From Parvimonas micra (lineage in GTDB: Bacteria; Bacillota; Clostridia; Tissierellales; Peptoniphilaceae), in contig NZ_CP148048.1 of NCBI RefSeq assembly GCF_037482165.1, forward strand, positions 682,001-746,000: DNA of 64,000 bases, written 5' to 3'. The position numbers and the translations under genes were made by a program. Numbering within the stretch: position 1 is the first letter of the stretch; the number at the start of each line of letters is the position of its first letter. Positions 1 to 9,403 of the stretch are shown piece by piece. A model generated the notes under the pieces. The model ran no database searches and was not told the origin of the DNA. It saw only the letters and a list, made by a program, of their open reading frames with translations.

Positions 1-456
1 TTCTTAGATTTTACTGTTGAAGAATCTTGTGGTAAATGTGTTCCTTGTAGAGAAGGTACAAAGAGAATGTTAGAGTTATTGGAAAAAATAACTTCTGGGA
101 AAGGTGAAGATGGTGACATTGAAAGACTTGAAGATCTTTCCGAAACAATAACTGTTGCATCACTTTGTGGACTTGGACAAACGGCTGCAAATCCAGTAGT
201 AAGTACTTTACATTATTTTAGAAATGAGTATGAAGCTCATATTTATGATAAAAAATGTCCTGCGGGAGTTTGTCAAGCTCTTCTTGAATTCTTTATTACA
301 GATAAGTGTATTGGTTGTACTAAATGTGCTAAGGCTTGTCCAGTTGATTGTATTACAGGAGTTCAAAAGCAATTACATGTTATTGAACCATCTAAGTGTA
401 TTAAATGTGGATCTTGTGAAGCTGCGTGTCCAGTTAATGCTATAATTAGAAGATAG
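1..456 (+). CDS. NuoF/HydB-like diaphorase subunit, C-terminal part (5' end outside window)
   Basis: The frame is open from base 1, so the start lies upstream. The visible 151 residues open with the NuoF 4Fe-4S motif CGKCVPCREG (Cys10, 13, 16, with a fourth Cys at about 56 in SLCGLGQ). They end in a two-cluster ferredoxin domain (CIGCTKCAKACP and CIKCGSCEAACP). This extra C-terminal ferredoxin is typical of HydB/HylB-type flavin subunits of NAD(P)-linked hydrogenases and formate dehydrogenases, not of respiratory NuoF. The next gene, 16 bases on, is a formate dehydrogenase, so the likely role is passing electrons between NAD(H) or ferredoxin and that enzyme in the cytoplasm. Whether the complex bifurcates electrons cannot be judged from this fragment. 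Confidence 0.85.
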   Translation, partial: FLDFTVEESCGKCVPCREGTKRMLELLEKITSGKGEDGDIERLEDLSETITVASLCGLGQTAANPVVSTLHYFRNEYEAHIYDKKCPAGVCQALLEFFITDKCIGCTKCAKACPVDCITGVQKQLHVIEPSKCIKCGSCEAACPVNAIIRR

Positions 457-472
457 GTTCTGGAGGTATATT

Positions 473-3235
473 ATGTCTAATATGATTAATTTAACTATAA
501 ATGGAAAGAATGTTAGTGTTGAAAAAGGAACTACTATTATTGAAGCTGCTAAAAAGGTTGGAGTAGATATTCCAAACTTATGTTATGAAAAAAGTCTAAC
601 TGCATTTGCTGGATGTAGAATGTGTGTTGTTGAAATTGAAGGAAGTAAAAAACTTGAAACAGCATGTTCAACACTTGTAAAAGAAGGAATGGTTGTAAAT
701 ACTGAAAGTGAAAAATTAACAAAAATAAGAAGAAATATTCTAGATTTATTGTTTTCTAATCATCCAAGTGATTGCTTAACTTGTGATATGGTTGGTAATT
801 GTAAATTGCAAGAATATTGCTATAGATATGGAATGAAGAAGGGTACATGGATTGGTGAAGTCCAAAATCATGAAATTGATGCAAACAACCCTGTTATGAT
901 AAGAGATCAAAACAAGTGTATTTTATGTGGTAAATGTGTTAGAGTATGTCAAGATGTACAAGTTACAGGAGCTATAGATTTTGTAGAAAGAGGATTTAAT
1001 GCTTATATTGGAACTCATAAAAATCTAGATTTAAATACTGATAACTGTAGATTTTGTGGGCAATGTATTAGTGTTTGCCCTACAGGAGCTTTACTAAATA
1101 AACAATTAATGGGAACTAGACCTTGGGAAGTAAAAAAAGTGAGAACAACATGTCCTTTCTGTGGTACTGGTTGTAATTTTGATTTAAATGTAAATGTTAA
1201 GACCGGAAAAGTAATTGGAGTTACTCCAAATGAAGATTCTCCAATTAATGGAACTCAGCTTTGTGTTAAAGGGCGTTTCCATACTGACTTAATTAACAGT
1301 CCTGATAGACTTACTGATCCATTGATTAAGAGAAATGGTGTATTTGAAAAAGCAACTTGGGAAGAAGCTTTAGATTTGGTTGTTTCTAAGTTAAGTAGCA
1401 CAAAAGAGACTTATGGTCCTGACTCAATTGCAGGTTTAAGCTCTGCTAGAACTTGTAATGAAGACAATTTTGCTTTTCAAAAGATGATGCGTGTTGCCAT
1501 TGGTACAAATAATGTTGATCACTGTGCGAGAACCTGACATGCTCCTACAGTTGCAGGTCTTGCAACAACATTAGGTTCTGGAGCTATGACAAATTCTGTT
1601 AACGAAGTTTTTAAGACTGATTTAATGTTTGTTATAGGTTCAAATACAACTGAAGCTCATCCAATAATTGGAAATAAAATGCAACAGGCTCATAGACAAG
1701 GTAAAAAGCTAGTAGTAGTTGATCCAAGAAAAACTGAATTAGCAAGAGAAGCTGATTTGCACATTTCATTGAAATCAGGAACAGATGCTGCTTTAATTAA
1801 TGGTATCATGAATATAATAATAACTGAAGGTTTATATGCTAAGGAATATGTTGAAAATAAAGTAGAAAGATTTGAAGAAGTTAAAGAACTTGTTTCTAAA
1901 TATACTCCAGAATTAGTTAGTAAAATTACTACTGTTCCTGTAGATCAAATTTATGAAGCTGCAAGAATGTATGCTTCTGCAGAAAGAGCTGGAATTTTCT
2001 ATACTTTAGGTATTACTGAACATACAACTGGTACATCAAATGTAATGAATCTTTCTAACTTAGCTTTATTATGTGGAAATATTGGAATTGAAGGTGGTGG
2101 AATTAATCCTCTTCGTGGACAAAATAATGTTCAAGGTGCTTGTGATATGGCAGCTTTACCAAATTATTTTCCGGGATATCATAAAGTATTGGAAGAAGAT
2201 AATGTTAAATTGTTTGAAAAACATTGGAATTGTAAATTAAATAGAAAGATGGGACTTAGAATCCCTGAAATGCTTGATGGAGCAGCAGAAGGTTCAGTTA
2301 AAGCTATGTACATTATGGGTGAAGATCCTGTACTTTCTGATCCAGATGCCAACCATGTTAAGCATGCATTAAGTAGTTTAGATTTCTTAGTCGTTCAAGA
2401 TATTAACTTAACTGAAACTGCTAAACTTGCAGATGTTATTTTGCCAGCCACATGTTATGCTGAAAAAGATGGTACTTTTACAGCATCTGAAAGAAGAGTT
2501 CAAAGAGTTAGAAAAGCTGTTGAAGCTCCTGGACAAGCAAGATTAGATTGGGCTATTTTAGCGGATGTCTCAAAACGTCTTGGAGGTAAGGGATTTGATT
2601 GGAAGACATCAGAAGATGTTTTTGATGAAATTAGAAAGTGCATGCCAACTTATAGAGGAATTACTTATGATAAAATAGATAAGTTGAATGGAGTTCAATG
2701 GCCATGTACATCAGATGATCATTTGGGTACAAAATATCTTCATGAAGGTAAATTTACAAGAGGAGATAAAGCTCTTATGATACCTGTTGAATATGAAGGT
2801 CCAAAAGAACTTGAAAATGAAGAATATCCAATAATCTTATCTACTGGTAGAGCATTATACCACTATAATGTAATGACTAGATATTCTGATGCGCTTGATG
2901 GAATTTTACCATATGAGTTAATTGAAATTTCAGCAGAAGATGCACAAAAATATGGATTAGAAGATGGAGATTTTATGAGAGTTACTTCTAGAAGAGGTAG
3001 TGTAGTTGGTAGAACAAAAATTACTGACAAAGTAAAACCAGGATTAATCTATATGACATTCCATTTTGCTGAAACACCAGTAAATCAATTGACTAGTGCA
3101 CACTATGATCCTATTACTAAAACTGCAGAATATAAGGTAACTGCTGTAAATATTAAGAAGGTAAACAAACTAGATAAAGGGTTAAAAAGTGAAAAGTTTG
3201 TTGACTTAAATGAATTAGTTGATGAAACAGTTTAG
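473..3235 (+). CDS. fdhF: NAD-linked formate dehydrogenase catalytic subunit, selenoprotein
   Basis: Molybdenum/tungsten bis-MGD formate dehydrogenase of 920 residues if the in-frame TGA at 1535-1537 is read as selenocysteine 355. The frame is identical on both sides of the TGA, and the context CART-U-HAPTVAGL is the active-site motif of FdhF. Domains in order: NuoG-like 2Fe-2S (Cys37, 48, 51, 65), His-ligated 4Fe-4S (His97, Cys101, 104, 110), two ferredoxin clusters (Cys149-159 and Cys192-202), FDH 4Fe-4S (Cys227, 230, 234, 264), then the bis-MGD body and a C-terminal MGD-binding domain. The NuoG-like front end and upstream diaphorase subunit suggest a soluble NAD(P)/ferredoxin-linked enzyme. 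Start chosen for TGGAGG 7 bases upstream. The selenocysteine machinery (selA-D) must be elsewhere. Confidence 0.95.
1535..1566 (+). promoter_or_regulatory. UGA selenocysteine codon with bacterial SECIS hairpin
   Basis: The TGA is followed after 12 bases by a perfect hairpin, GTTGCA-GGTCT-TGCAAC (1550-1566). The GGTCT loop and its distance from the UGA match the E. coli fdhF element, in which the SelB-bound apical loop is also GGUCU. The stem encodes the normal VAGLAT residues of the enzyme, so it is a dual-use sequence. Confidence 0.93.
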
Positions 3236-3266
3236 GTAAATAGTTACTATTGTTTAATTAATTAGA

Positions 3267-3301
3267 TTGGGAAGCCCAAAGAACTTCCCAATTTTTTTTT
3301 G
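3267..3301 (+). terminator. intrinsic terminator after fdhF
   Basis: Stem TTGGGAAG / CTTCCCAA with a 9-base loop, followed directly by nine or more T. It closes the formate dehydrogenase operon before the two-component operon. Confidence 0.9.
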
Positions 3302-3320
3302 TGTATTTTTAACATTATTA

Positions 3321-3349
3321 TTGAAACTTAATTAAATTTAATATATACT
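3321..3349 (+). promoter_or_regulatory. sigma-A-type promoter of the two-component operon
   Basis: TTGAAA (3321-3326), 17-base spacer, TATACT (3344-3349). It sits 35 bases upstream of the response-regulator start and just after the preceding terminator. Confidence 0.65.
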
Positions 3350-3383
3350 TATAGTAGTTTATTTATTTTTTTAGGAGGTTACA

Positions 3384-4067
3384 ATGAGTAAAATTTTATT
3401 AGTTGAAGATGAAGAAAATATTAGATTGTTTACAAAAATTAATCTTGAAAGAGAAGGTTTTGAAGTTCTAGAAGCTGAAAGTGGAGAAATTGGAGTAGAA
3501 CTTGCCTTAAAATATAATCCTCAAGTTGTTATTTTAGATGTAATGCTACCAGGAATAGATGGCTTTGAAGTATGTAAGATTCTTAGAGAAAAACTTCCTA
3601 AAATTGGGATTATAATGCTTACTGCTAAAACTCAAGATGTAGATAGAATTAATGGATTAGAAAGTGGAACTGATGATTATTTAAGTAAACCATTTAATCC
3701 TGTTGAACTTATTTTAAGAATAAAATCTCTTATTAGACGTCTTGTTTCAATTCAAAATAGTAGTGACTTGATAAGTATATATCCTTTTAAATTAGATTTA
3801 TATTCTAAGAATTTTTATAAAGATGGAAAAGAAATTGAACTTACGCCAACAGAACTAACTATTATTACAATATTTATGTCAAATCCTGGTAGAGCTTTTT
3901 CAAGAAATGAGCTTTTAAATATGACATGGGGAGAAGAATTTGATGGAGACATTAAAATCGTAGATGTTAATATTAGAAGACTAAGAGCTAAAATTGAGGA
4001 CAATTCAAGTAAACCAAAATATATTGAAACAGTTTGGGGGACTGGATATAGATGGAATTCAAACTAA
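3384..4067 (+). CDS. OmpR/PhoB-family response regulator
   Basis: DNA-binding response regulator of 227 residues. The receiver domain (about 1-115) has the acidic pocket VEDEE, phospho-acceptor Asp52 in VILDVMLPG, and the conserved Lys in YLSKPF. The C-terminal winged helix (about 130-225) ends in ETVWGTGYRW, typical of OmpR/PhoB proteins. It starts at an ATG 7 bases after TTAGGAGG. The kinase gene overlaps its end by 16 bases, so the two are a cognate, co-translated pair. The signal and regulon cannot be read from the sequence. Confidence 0.93.
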   Translation: MSKILLVEDEENIRLFTKINLEREGFEVLEAESGEIGVELALKYNPQVVILDVMLPGIDGFEVCKILREKLPKIGIIMLTAKTQDVDRINGLESGTDDYLSKPFNPVELILRIKSLIRRLVSIQNSSDLISIYPFKLDLYSKNFYKDGKEIELTPTELTIITIFMSNPGRAFSRNELLNMTWGEEFDGDIKIVDVNIRRLRAKIEDNSSKPKYIETVWGTGYRWNSN

Positions 4068-5530
4068 AGTATAATAAACTAGTTGATAAATTTAATGAAA
4101 TAAAAGATTTAATTTTAAAAAAATCTTTAAGAACTAGAATAATGACTCAGTTTTTTATGGTTATAGTTTTAATAGTAGTATTCTTTGAAATTTTTTTGAT
4201 TTTTACAATAAAAAACTATTATTATTCTGGTGTTACTGGAATAATACAAAATCAGGCTAAGTATAGTGCAAAGCTATATGAAATTCATTTAGCAAATTCA
4301 AGTTTATCTGAGCTTGTATTAGATGATATTGAAGAGTTTTATAGTGAAGTAAATGCACAGGTGCAAATTCTAAATAATTCGGGAAAAGTTTTACTTGATA
4401 CAGTAAATGGGAATCAAATTGGTAGTGTATTATCTTCAAATGACGTTACATCAGCCAAAAATGGAAGTAATGGTTCAACTGTATATAAAAATCCTATTTC
4501 AAATAAAAATGAATTGGCTGTAACAATTCCTCTTAATAATGGGAATGAACAAGTTGGCATAGCAAGGTTTATAATTTCTATGGAAAATATTGATAGTATG
4601 ATTGCGCAACGTTATCTTGTTTTCTTTTTATTTGGTTTTTTTGTTATAATAATAGGAATGAGTATAAGTATATTTATGAGTAATAGAATTGTTAATCCTA
4701 TTGAACGATTAACTAATGTCGCATTAAAATTAGCTGATGGGCAATTAAATGAAAAAGCAGATGAGGTTGGAGATTTTGAAATTTCAAAGCTTGGTAGTAC
4801 AATGAATTTAATGAGTGAAAATTTGGTAAAAAAAGAGCAATTAAAGAAGGATTTTATTTCAAGTATTTCTCATGAATTAAGAACACCCCTTACTGTTATA
4901 AAGGGATGGGCTTTTACTTTACAACCAGAGGCTAAAAATAATAAACTTTTAGAAGATGGTTTAAGTATTATAGAAAAAGAAAGTGATAGATTAGGGAATA
5001 TGGTTACAGAGCTTTTAGATTTTTCTGAATTAAGTAGCGGTAGACTTATAATGAATAAAGAACTTTTTGACCTTAATGAGCTTGGAATTTTTATTAACAA
5101 ACAATTAATGCCTAAATCAAGTTCTAAGAAAATAGATATGATTCTAAATTATGATGAGACAAAAAGAGTTATGGTAATGGCTGATAGAGATCGAATCAAA
5201 CAAGTGTTCATAAATATTTTAGATAATGCTCTAAAATTTACTGATGAAGGTGGAGTTGTTTTAACAGATATTAAAATTGAAAATGAAAGAGCTGTTGTTG
5301 AAGTCATAGATAATGGTTGTGGAATTTCTGAAGATGAAATATCTTTAGTTACTGGTAAATTTTATAAAGGTTCTAATAGTAACTCACATACAGGTCTTGG
5401 TTTGTCTATTTGTGAGGAAATTGTAAAAGCTCATAATGGGAACTTGATAATAAGAAGTGTTTTAGAGAAAGGTACTGTTGTTAGAGTTGAATTGCCAATT
5501 GAAAAAGGAGATATTCAAAATGAGACATAG
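4052..5530 (+). CDS. sensor histidine kinase with HAMP domain
   Basis: Membrane sensor kinase of 492 residues. TM1 is about 31-53, an extracytoplasmic sensor region about 54-187, TM2 about 188-209, HAMP about 210-262, HisKA with phospho-acceptor His274 in SISHELRTP, and a HATPase domain with N-box ILDNALKF, G1 DNGCGIS and G2 HTGLGLSI. The first ATG lies inside the regulator gene and follows a G-rich GGGGGAC stretch. An internal start nearer TM1 is possible. The downstream membrane-anchored gene overlaps its 3' end by 11 bases, suggesting a three-gene signalling unit. Confidence 0.92.
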   Translation: MEFKLKYNKLVDKFNEIKDLILKKSLRTRIMTQFFMVIVLIVVFFEIFLIFTIKNYYYSGVTGIIQNQAKYSAKLYEIHLANSSLSELVLDDIEEFYSEVNAQVQILNNSGKVLLDTVNGNQIGSVLSSNDVTSAKNGSNGSTVYKNPISNKNELAVTIPLNNGNEQVGIARFIISMENIDSMIAQRYLVFFLFGFFVIIIGMSISIFMSNRIVNPIERLTNVALKLADGQLNEKADEVGDFEISKLGSTMNLMSENLVKKEQLKKDFISSISHELRTPLTVIKGWAFTLQPEAKNNKLLEDGLSIIEKESDRLGNMVTELLDFSELSSGRLIMNKELFDLNELGIFINKQLMPKSSSKKIDMILNYDETKRVMVMADRDRIKQVFINILDNALKFTDEGGVVLTDIKIENERAVVEVIDNGCGISEDEISLVTGKFYKGSNSNSHTGLGLSICEEIVKAHNGNLIIRSVLEKGTVVRVELPIEKGDIQNET

Positions 5531-6908
5531 AAAAATTATTTTAAGTAGTATTGGAATAAGTTTAGCGTTTTTAATAATTTTATTGTTTTTTGTCTTAAGA
5601 GGAAATTTTTTTAGATATACTGATATTAATTCTATGATATTAGAGCCAAAATCAAATTCGCTGTTAATTTCAGGAACTTGGAAATTGACTTCTATAACAT
5701 CATTGAGTGATGGAAGTGAAGAAAAAAGTTCTGATGATAAGTGTTATATTAACGAAAAATTTGTTTATTTTGAAAAAACAAGTACATCAAATCCAAATTT
5801 TAAGTTTAGGCAGCTCAATTTTAAAAATTATTTGTTGTATAATGGCGTCATAACTGATAAGATTAGTATTGATTCTGATGAGGTAATAGTAGTTTCTATA
5901 AAAGATGAGAGAAATTTTTATAAAGAATTTATAATTTTGAATAAAAATAAAATTGCTACAATTCATCACAAAAAGTATTATGTTTTTGAAAAAATTTCAG
6001 ATGATGTAGATAATGATCTTATTGATAAGTTAAAACTAAATGAAAGTTCTAATAATACTAAAAAAGATATTTCATTTTTAATTGGAGTAAAAAGTGTTGG
6101 AACAAAGGATGTTGATTATGAAACTTTTTTAATAAGAAAAAATGGAAATGATAAACCTACTGCAAACAAGATAAATGGGCTCTTTGTCAATAATCAAAAC
6201 AAATTTTTTCTTGTAAATTCTACCAAGGATAGTATTTATATAACAAATGACTATATAAATAACACAACAAAAAATATATTAGATATAAAGAATGCTACAA
6301 TAAATTTTTTGAGTAAAAACTATATTAGTCTTGAGTCATATAATTCAGAAACAAATAAAAAGAATTATTCTATTTATAAAATTGGAAATTTATCAGAAGA
6401 GAGTAAAATGTCTATTAAAGATATTGCCGGAGATAGAGGAGAGAAGGCATATTTTAACAATATTAGAAAACTTGGATATTCAAGTGAAAATGTTAACTCA
6501 TATGATATGAAAAATTTTGGGGTAAAGAGAAACAACTTTAATTGGTTTTTTAAGGGAATATTAAGTAATTATTCAAACGATAATTTTGTTTCTAGTGAAA
6601 TTGATTTAGATTTAATTCCTAACGTAGATATTTTTACGAATAAATCAAGTAAAATTTCAAAATTAAAAGTAAAAGAAAAAGTACAAAATGTGTTGGATTA
6701 TTTTGTTTCTCCAGACGAGAGTATGATAGTTATTTTAACTGCTGATGATATTTCAATGTATGAAATAAAAAATAACGAAATTGGAACTTTACCAATATTT
6801 AATACAACTTTGAAAAATCGAAGAGAGGTTGTTACTTTTCAATGGACTAACTCAATTAGTAGTGAATTGACATATACTGAGTTTATGAAAATAAAACAGG
6901 TAAATTAA
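5520..6908 (+). CDS. unknown membrane-anchored protein of the two-component operon
   Basis: I do not recognise the family. The protein has 462 residues, with basic MRHRK and one N-terminal membrane segment (about 5-27, ILSSIGISLAFLIILLFFVL), then a long Asn/Ser/Lys-rich region with no catalytic motif I can name. The segment is not followed by a lipobox Cys, so a signal-anchored extracytoplasmic protein is likely. The start was chosen at the ATG 9 bases after AAAGGAG, which overlaps the kinase end. An earlier in-frame ATG inside the kinase gene (5478) has no ribosome site. Tight coupling to the kinase suggests a role in sensing, or as a target of the system (inference). Confidence 0.75.
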   Translation: MRHRKIILSSIGISLAFLIILLFFVLRGNFFRYTDINSMILEPKSNSLLISGTWKLTSITSLSDGSEEKSSDDKCYINEKFVYFEKTSTSNPNFKFRQLNFKNYLLYNGVITDKISIDSDEVIVVSIKDERNFYKEFIILNKNKIATIHHKKYYVFEKISDDVDNDLIDKLKLNESSNNTKKDISFLIGVKSVGTKDVDYETFLIRKNGNDKPTANKINGLFVNNQNKFFLVNSTKDSIYITNDYINNTTKNILDIKNATINFLSKNYISLESYNSETNKKNYSIYKIGNLSEESKMSIKDIAGDRGEKAYFNNIRKLGYSSENVNSYDMKNFGVKRNNFNWFFKGILSNYSNDNFVSSEIDLDLIPNVDIFTNKSSKISKLKVKEKVQNVLDYFVSPDESMIVILTADDISMYEIKNNEIGTLPIFNTTLKNRREVVTFQWTNSISSELTYTEFMKIKQVN

Positions 6909-6912
6909 ATAG

Positions 6913-6942
6913 AAAAATCTCTATGCATTCATAGAGATTTTT
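6913..6942. terminator. bidirectional terminator between convergent genes
   Basis: Perfect 12-bp stem AAAAATCTCTAT / ATAGAGATTTTT with a short loop. The A-run on one side and T-run on the other let it serve both the two-component operon (+) and the LysR gene (-). Confidence 0.85.
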
Positions 6943-6944
6943 CA

Positions 6945-7877
6945 TTATATAGAATTTATATCTAATTCTTTTTTTAATTCATTAATTTCATCCATCATAA
7001 AATCTTTGAATATTTTATTGATGTTAGAAAATTGTAAATTTTTATTGTATACAAAATAAAATTTACGGTTTAAATAAAGATTTTTTATATTTAATATTTT
7101 AACTTTATCTTTAAATGGAGATATATTTAACATTCTTTGAGATACAAAGCCAGTTCCAACTCCTTTTGTGATAAGTTCTAATATTGTGTTAGTATCATGT
7201 ATTGTAGCTACACTATTAGAAATTACGTTTAAAGAGTTATTTCTTTTTAATTCATCTTCTACAATTTGTCTCGTACCTGAACCAATTTCTCTTAGTATAA
7301 TTTTATCATTACTTAAATCTTCAATATCTATAACTGAATAGTTCTTTAAGTCAGGATAATTATCCTTATTGACAACATAAACAATATGATCATCCATAAT
7401 TTGAGTATATATCAATTTAGGATTAGAAATCTTTAATCCTACAATACCAAAGTCAGTTTCTCCTACTAAAATACTGTCTATTACTGTTCTTGAATCATCA
7501 TTACTAATATTAAAAGATATATCAGGAAATAAATTTGAAAATTTTTCAATCAAATTTGGTAAAATTATTTTTCTTGGAACGGAAGAAACACAAATATTTA
7601 AAGTTCCCTTTAAATTTTGTGAATATATGTCCAAATCCCTTATTATTTCATCATAAGAAGCTAAGATATTAAGAGCATGTTTATATACGATGCTACCCGC
7701 TTGTGTCAGTGTTACACTTCTTCTAGTTCTAACAAATAAAGAAGTATTTAATTCAGATTCAAGAGCTTGTATATGATTAGTAACAGATGGTTGAGTTATA
7801 TATAACACATCTGCTGTTTTTGTAAAAGATTTAGTTTTTACAATTGTAATAAAAGTTTCTAATTGTTTAAAGTCCAT
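6945..7877 (-). CDS. LysR-family transcriptional regulator
   Basis: 310 residues. The N-terminal winged helix (MDFKQLETFITIVKTKSFTK, then ADVLYITQPSVTNHIQALE) and C-terminal periplasmic-binding-like effector domain (about 90-295) are standard LysR. The ATG at 7877 is chosen because GGAGG lies 6 bases before it; the earlier in-frame ATG at 7889 overlaps that ribosome site. It is divergent from glyA across a 232-base gap and lies 3.7 kb from the selenoprotein gene. From memory the N-terminus resembles the clostridial LysR subgroup annotated as selenium-metabolism-associated, but this was not checked. Confidence 0.9.
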   Translation of the reverse strand: MDFKQLETFITIVKTKSFTKTADVLYITQPSVTNHIQALESELNTSLFVRTRRSVTLTQAGSIVYKHALNILASYDEIIRDLDIYSQNLKGTLNICVSSVPRKIILPNLIEKFSNLFPDISFNISNDDSRTVIDSILVGETDFGIVGLKISNPKLIYTQIMDDHIVYVVNKDNYPDLKNYSVIDIEDLSNDKIILREIGSGTRQIVEDELKRNNSLNVISNSVATIHDTNTILELITKGVGTGFVSQRMLNISPFKDKVKILNIKNLYLNRKFYFVYNKNLQFSNINKIFKDFMMDEINELKKELDINSI

Positions 7878-8057
7878 AAAATCCTCCATATGTATAATTA
7901 AGACAATAAAATGTAATTTTTATATATTTTTTAATATTATAACATTTTTTTAACAAAAAGTAAATATTAATAAAATATTATAAATTTAAATGAATTATTT
8001 TTAATAACTAGGTAAATTGCGAAAAAAGCTTGAAAATAAAAAAATTTAGAAAACGTG

Positions 8058-8086
8058 TTGACTTAAGATATAAAATATGGTAATAT
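8058..8086 (+). promoter_or_regulatory. promoter of glyA
   Basis: TTGACT (8058-8063), 17-base spacer, TAATAT (8081-8086), 24 bases before the glyA start. It lies in the divergent gap with the LysR gene, where a LysR operator would be expected. Confidence 0.75.
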
Positions 8087-8109
8087 ATCATTGTTAGGGG
8101 GTAATAGAA

Positions 8110-9348
8110 ATGTTTTCAAATGAGAATATAAAAAAAGTTGATCCAGCTATAGCTGAAGTGTTGGATAAAGAATTAGAAAGACAAAATAGCCATATTGAAT
8201 TGATAGCTTCTGAAAACTGGGTAAATGATGCGGTTTTAGAAGCAGCAGGAAGTATATTAACTAATAAATATGCTGAAGGATATCCTGGAAAAAGATATTA
8301 TGGTGGTTGTGAAGTTGTAGATGAAGCAGAAAAATTAGCTATTGAAAGAGTTAAAGAACTTTATGGTTGTGAATATGCAAACGTTCAACCTCATTCAGGC
8401 TCTCAAGCTAACTTTGCTGCATTTTTTGCTATTTTAAAACCAGGTGATACTTATATGGGTATGAACTTAAACCATGGTGGACATTTAACACATGGAAACC
8501 CTATTAACTATTCAGGTAGTATATATCATCCAGTTCCATATGGAGTAGATGAAAATGGATTTATAGATTACGATGAAGTTTTGAAAATTGCAAAAGAATG
8601 TAAACCTAAATTAATTTTGGCAGGTGCCTCTGCTTATGCAAGGAAGATAGATTTTAAGAAATTTAGAGAAATTTGTGATGAAGTAGGTGCAGTATTAATG
8701 GTAGATATGGCTCATATTGCTGGTCTTGTTGCTGCTGGATTACATGAATCACCAATTCCTTATGCAGATGTAGTTACATCTACAACTCATAAGACATTAA
8801 GAGGACCAAGGGGCGGACTTATTTTGTCCAATGCTGCTGCAAATGAAAAATTTAATTTTAATAGAGCGGTATTTCCTGGATCACAAGGTGGACCATTATT
8901 ACACATAATAGCTGCAAAGGCTATAGCTTTTAAACAAGCTTTAGAGCCTGAGTTTAAAGAATATCAAAAACAAGTTTTGAAAAATGCTCAAGCATTAGCA
9001 AAAGGATTAATGAATAGAGGAATTAAACTTGTATCTAATGGTACAGATAATCATTTAATGCTAGTTGATTTAAGAGATTATGATATGAGTGGTAAAGAAC
9101 TTGAAAAAGCATTAGATTCCGTTCGTATTACTTGTAATAAAAATACTATTCCAAATGATCCAAGATCACCATTTGTTACAAGTGGTATAAGACTTGGAAC
9201 TCCTGCAATTACTACTAGAGGATTTAAAGAAGAAGAAATGGATTTAATAGCTGAAGCAATTGCCGAAGTTATAAAAAATGGAGAAGAAGGTAAAGAAAAA
9301 GCATTGAAAATAGTTGAAGAATTAACTAAGAAAATTCCTTTAAAATAG
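8110..9348 (+). CDS. glyA: serine hydroxymethyltransferase
   Basis: PLP enzyme interconverting serine and glycine with tetrahydrofolate. It supplies one-carbon units, which the purine operon nearby consumes. 412 residues, the usual length. Visible family marks: ASENW near residue 35, [13 protein letters not shown], and the PLP-lysine motif [13 protein letters not shown] (Lys about 228). GGGGG lies before the ATG. It is a single-gene unit between its own promoter and a strong terminator. Confidence 0.98.
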   Translation: MFSNENIKKVDPAIAEVLDKELERQNSHIELIASENWVNDAVLEAAGSILTNKYAEGYPGKRYYGGCEVVDEAEKLAIERVKELYGCEYANVQPHSGSQANFAAFFAILKPGDTYMGMNLNHGGHLTHGNPINYSGSIYHPVPYGVDENGFIDYDEVLKIAKECKPKLILAGASAYARKIDFKKFREICDEVGAVLMVDMAHIAGLVAAGLHESPIPYADVVTSTTHKTLRGPRGGLILSNAAANEKFNFNRAVFPGSQGGPLLHIIAAKAIAFKQALEPEFKEYQKQVLKNAQALAKGLMNRGIKLVSNGTDNHLMLVDLRDYDMSGKELEKALDSVRITCNKNTIPNDPRSPFVTSGIRLGTPAITTRGFKEEEMDLIAEAIAEVIKNGEEGKEKALKIVEELTKKIPLK

Positions 9349-9368
9349 TATTATTTAATATTTATAAA

Positions 9369-9403
9369 AAAAAGACGTCAGCACATTTTACTGACGTCTT
9401 TTT
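9369..9403. terminator. bidirectional terminator between glyA and the phosphodiesterase gene
   Basis: Perfect 13-bp stem AAAAAGACGTCAG / CTGACGTCTTTTT with a 9-base loop. It overlaps the stop codon of the convergent minus-strand gene by two bases. Confidence 0.92.

Noticed and set aside
1535-1585. Apparent nonsense mutation splitting the formate dehydrogenase gene
   Set aside because: The stop is TGA, the frame is the same on both sides, the motif is the known Sec site, and a SECIS hairpin follows.
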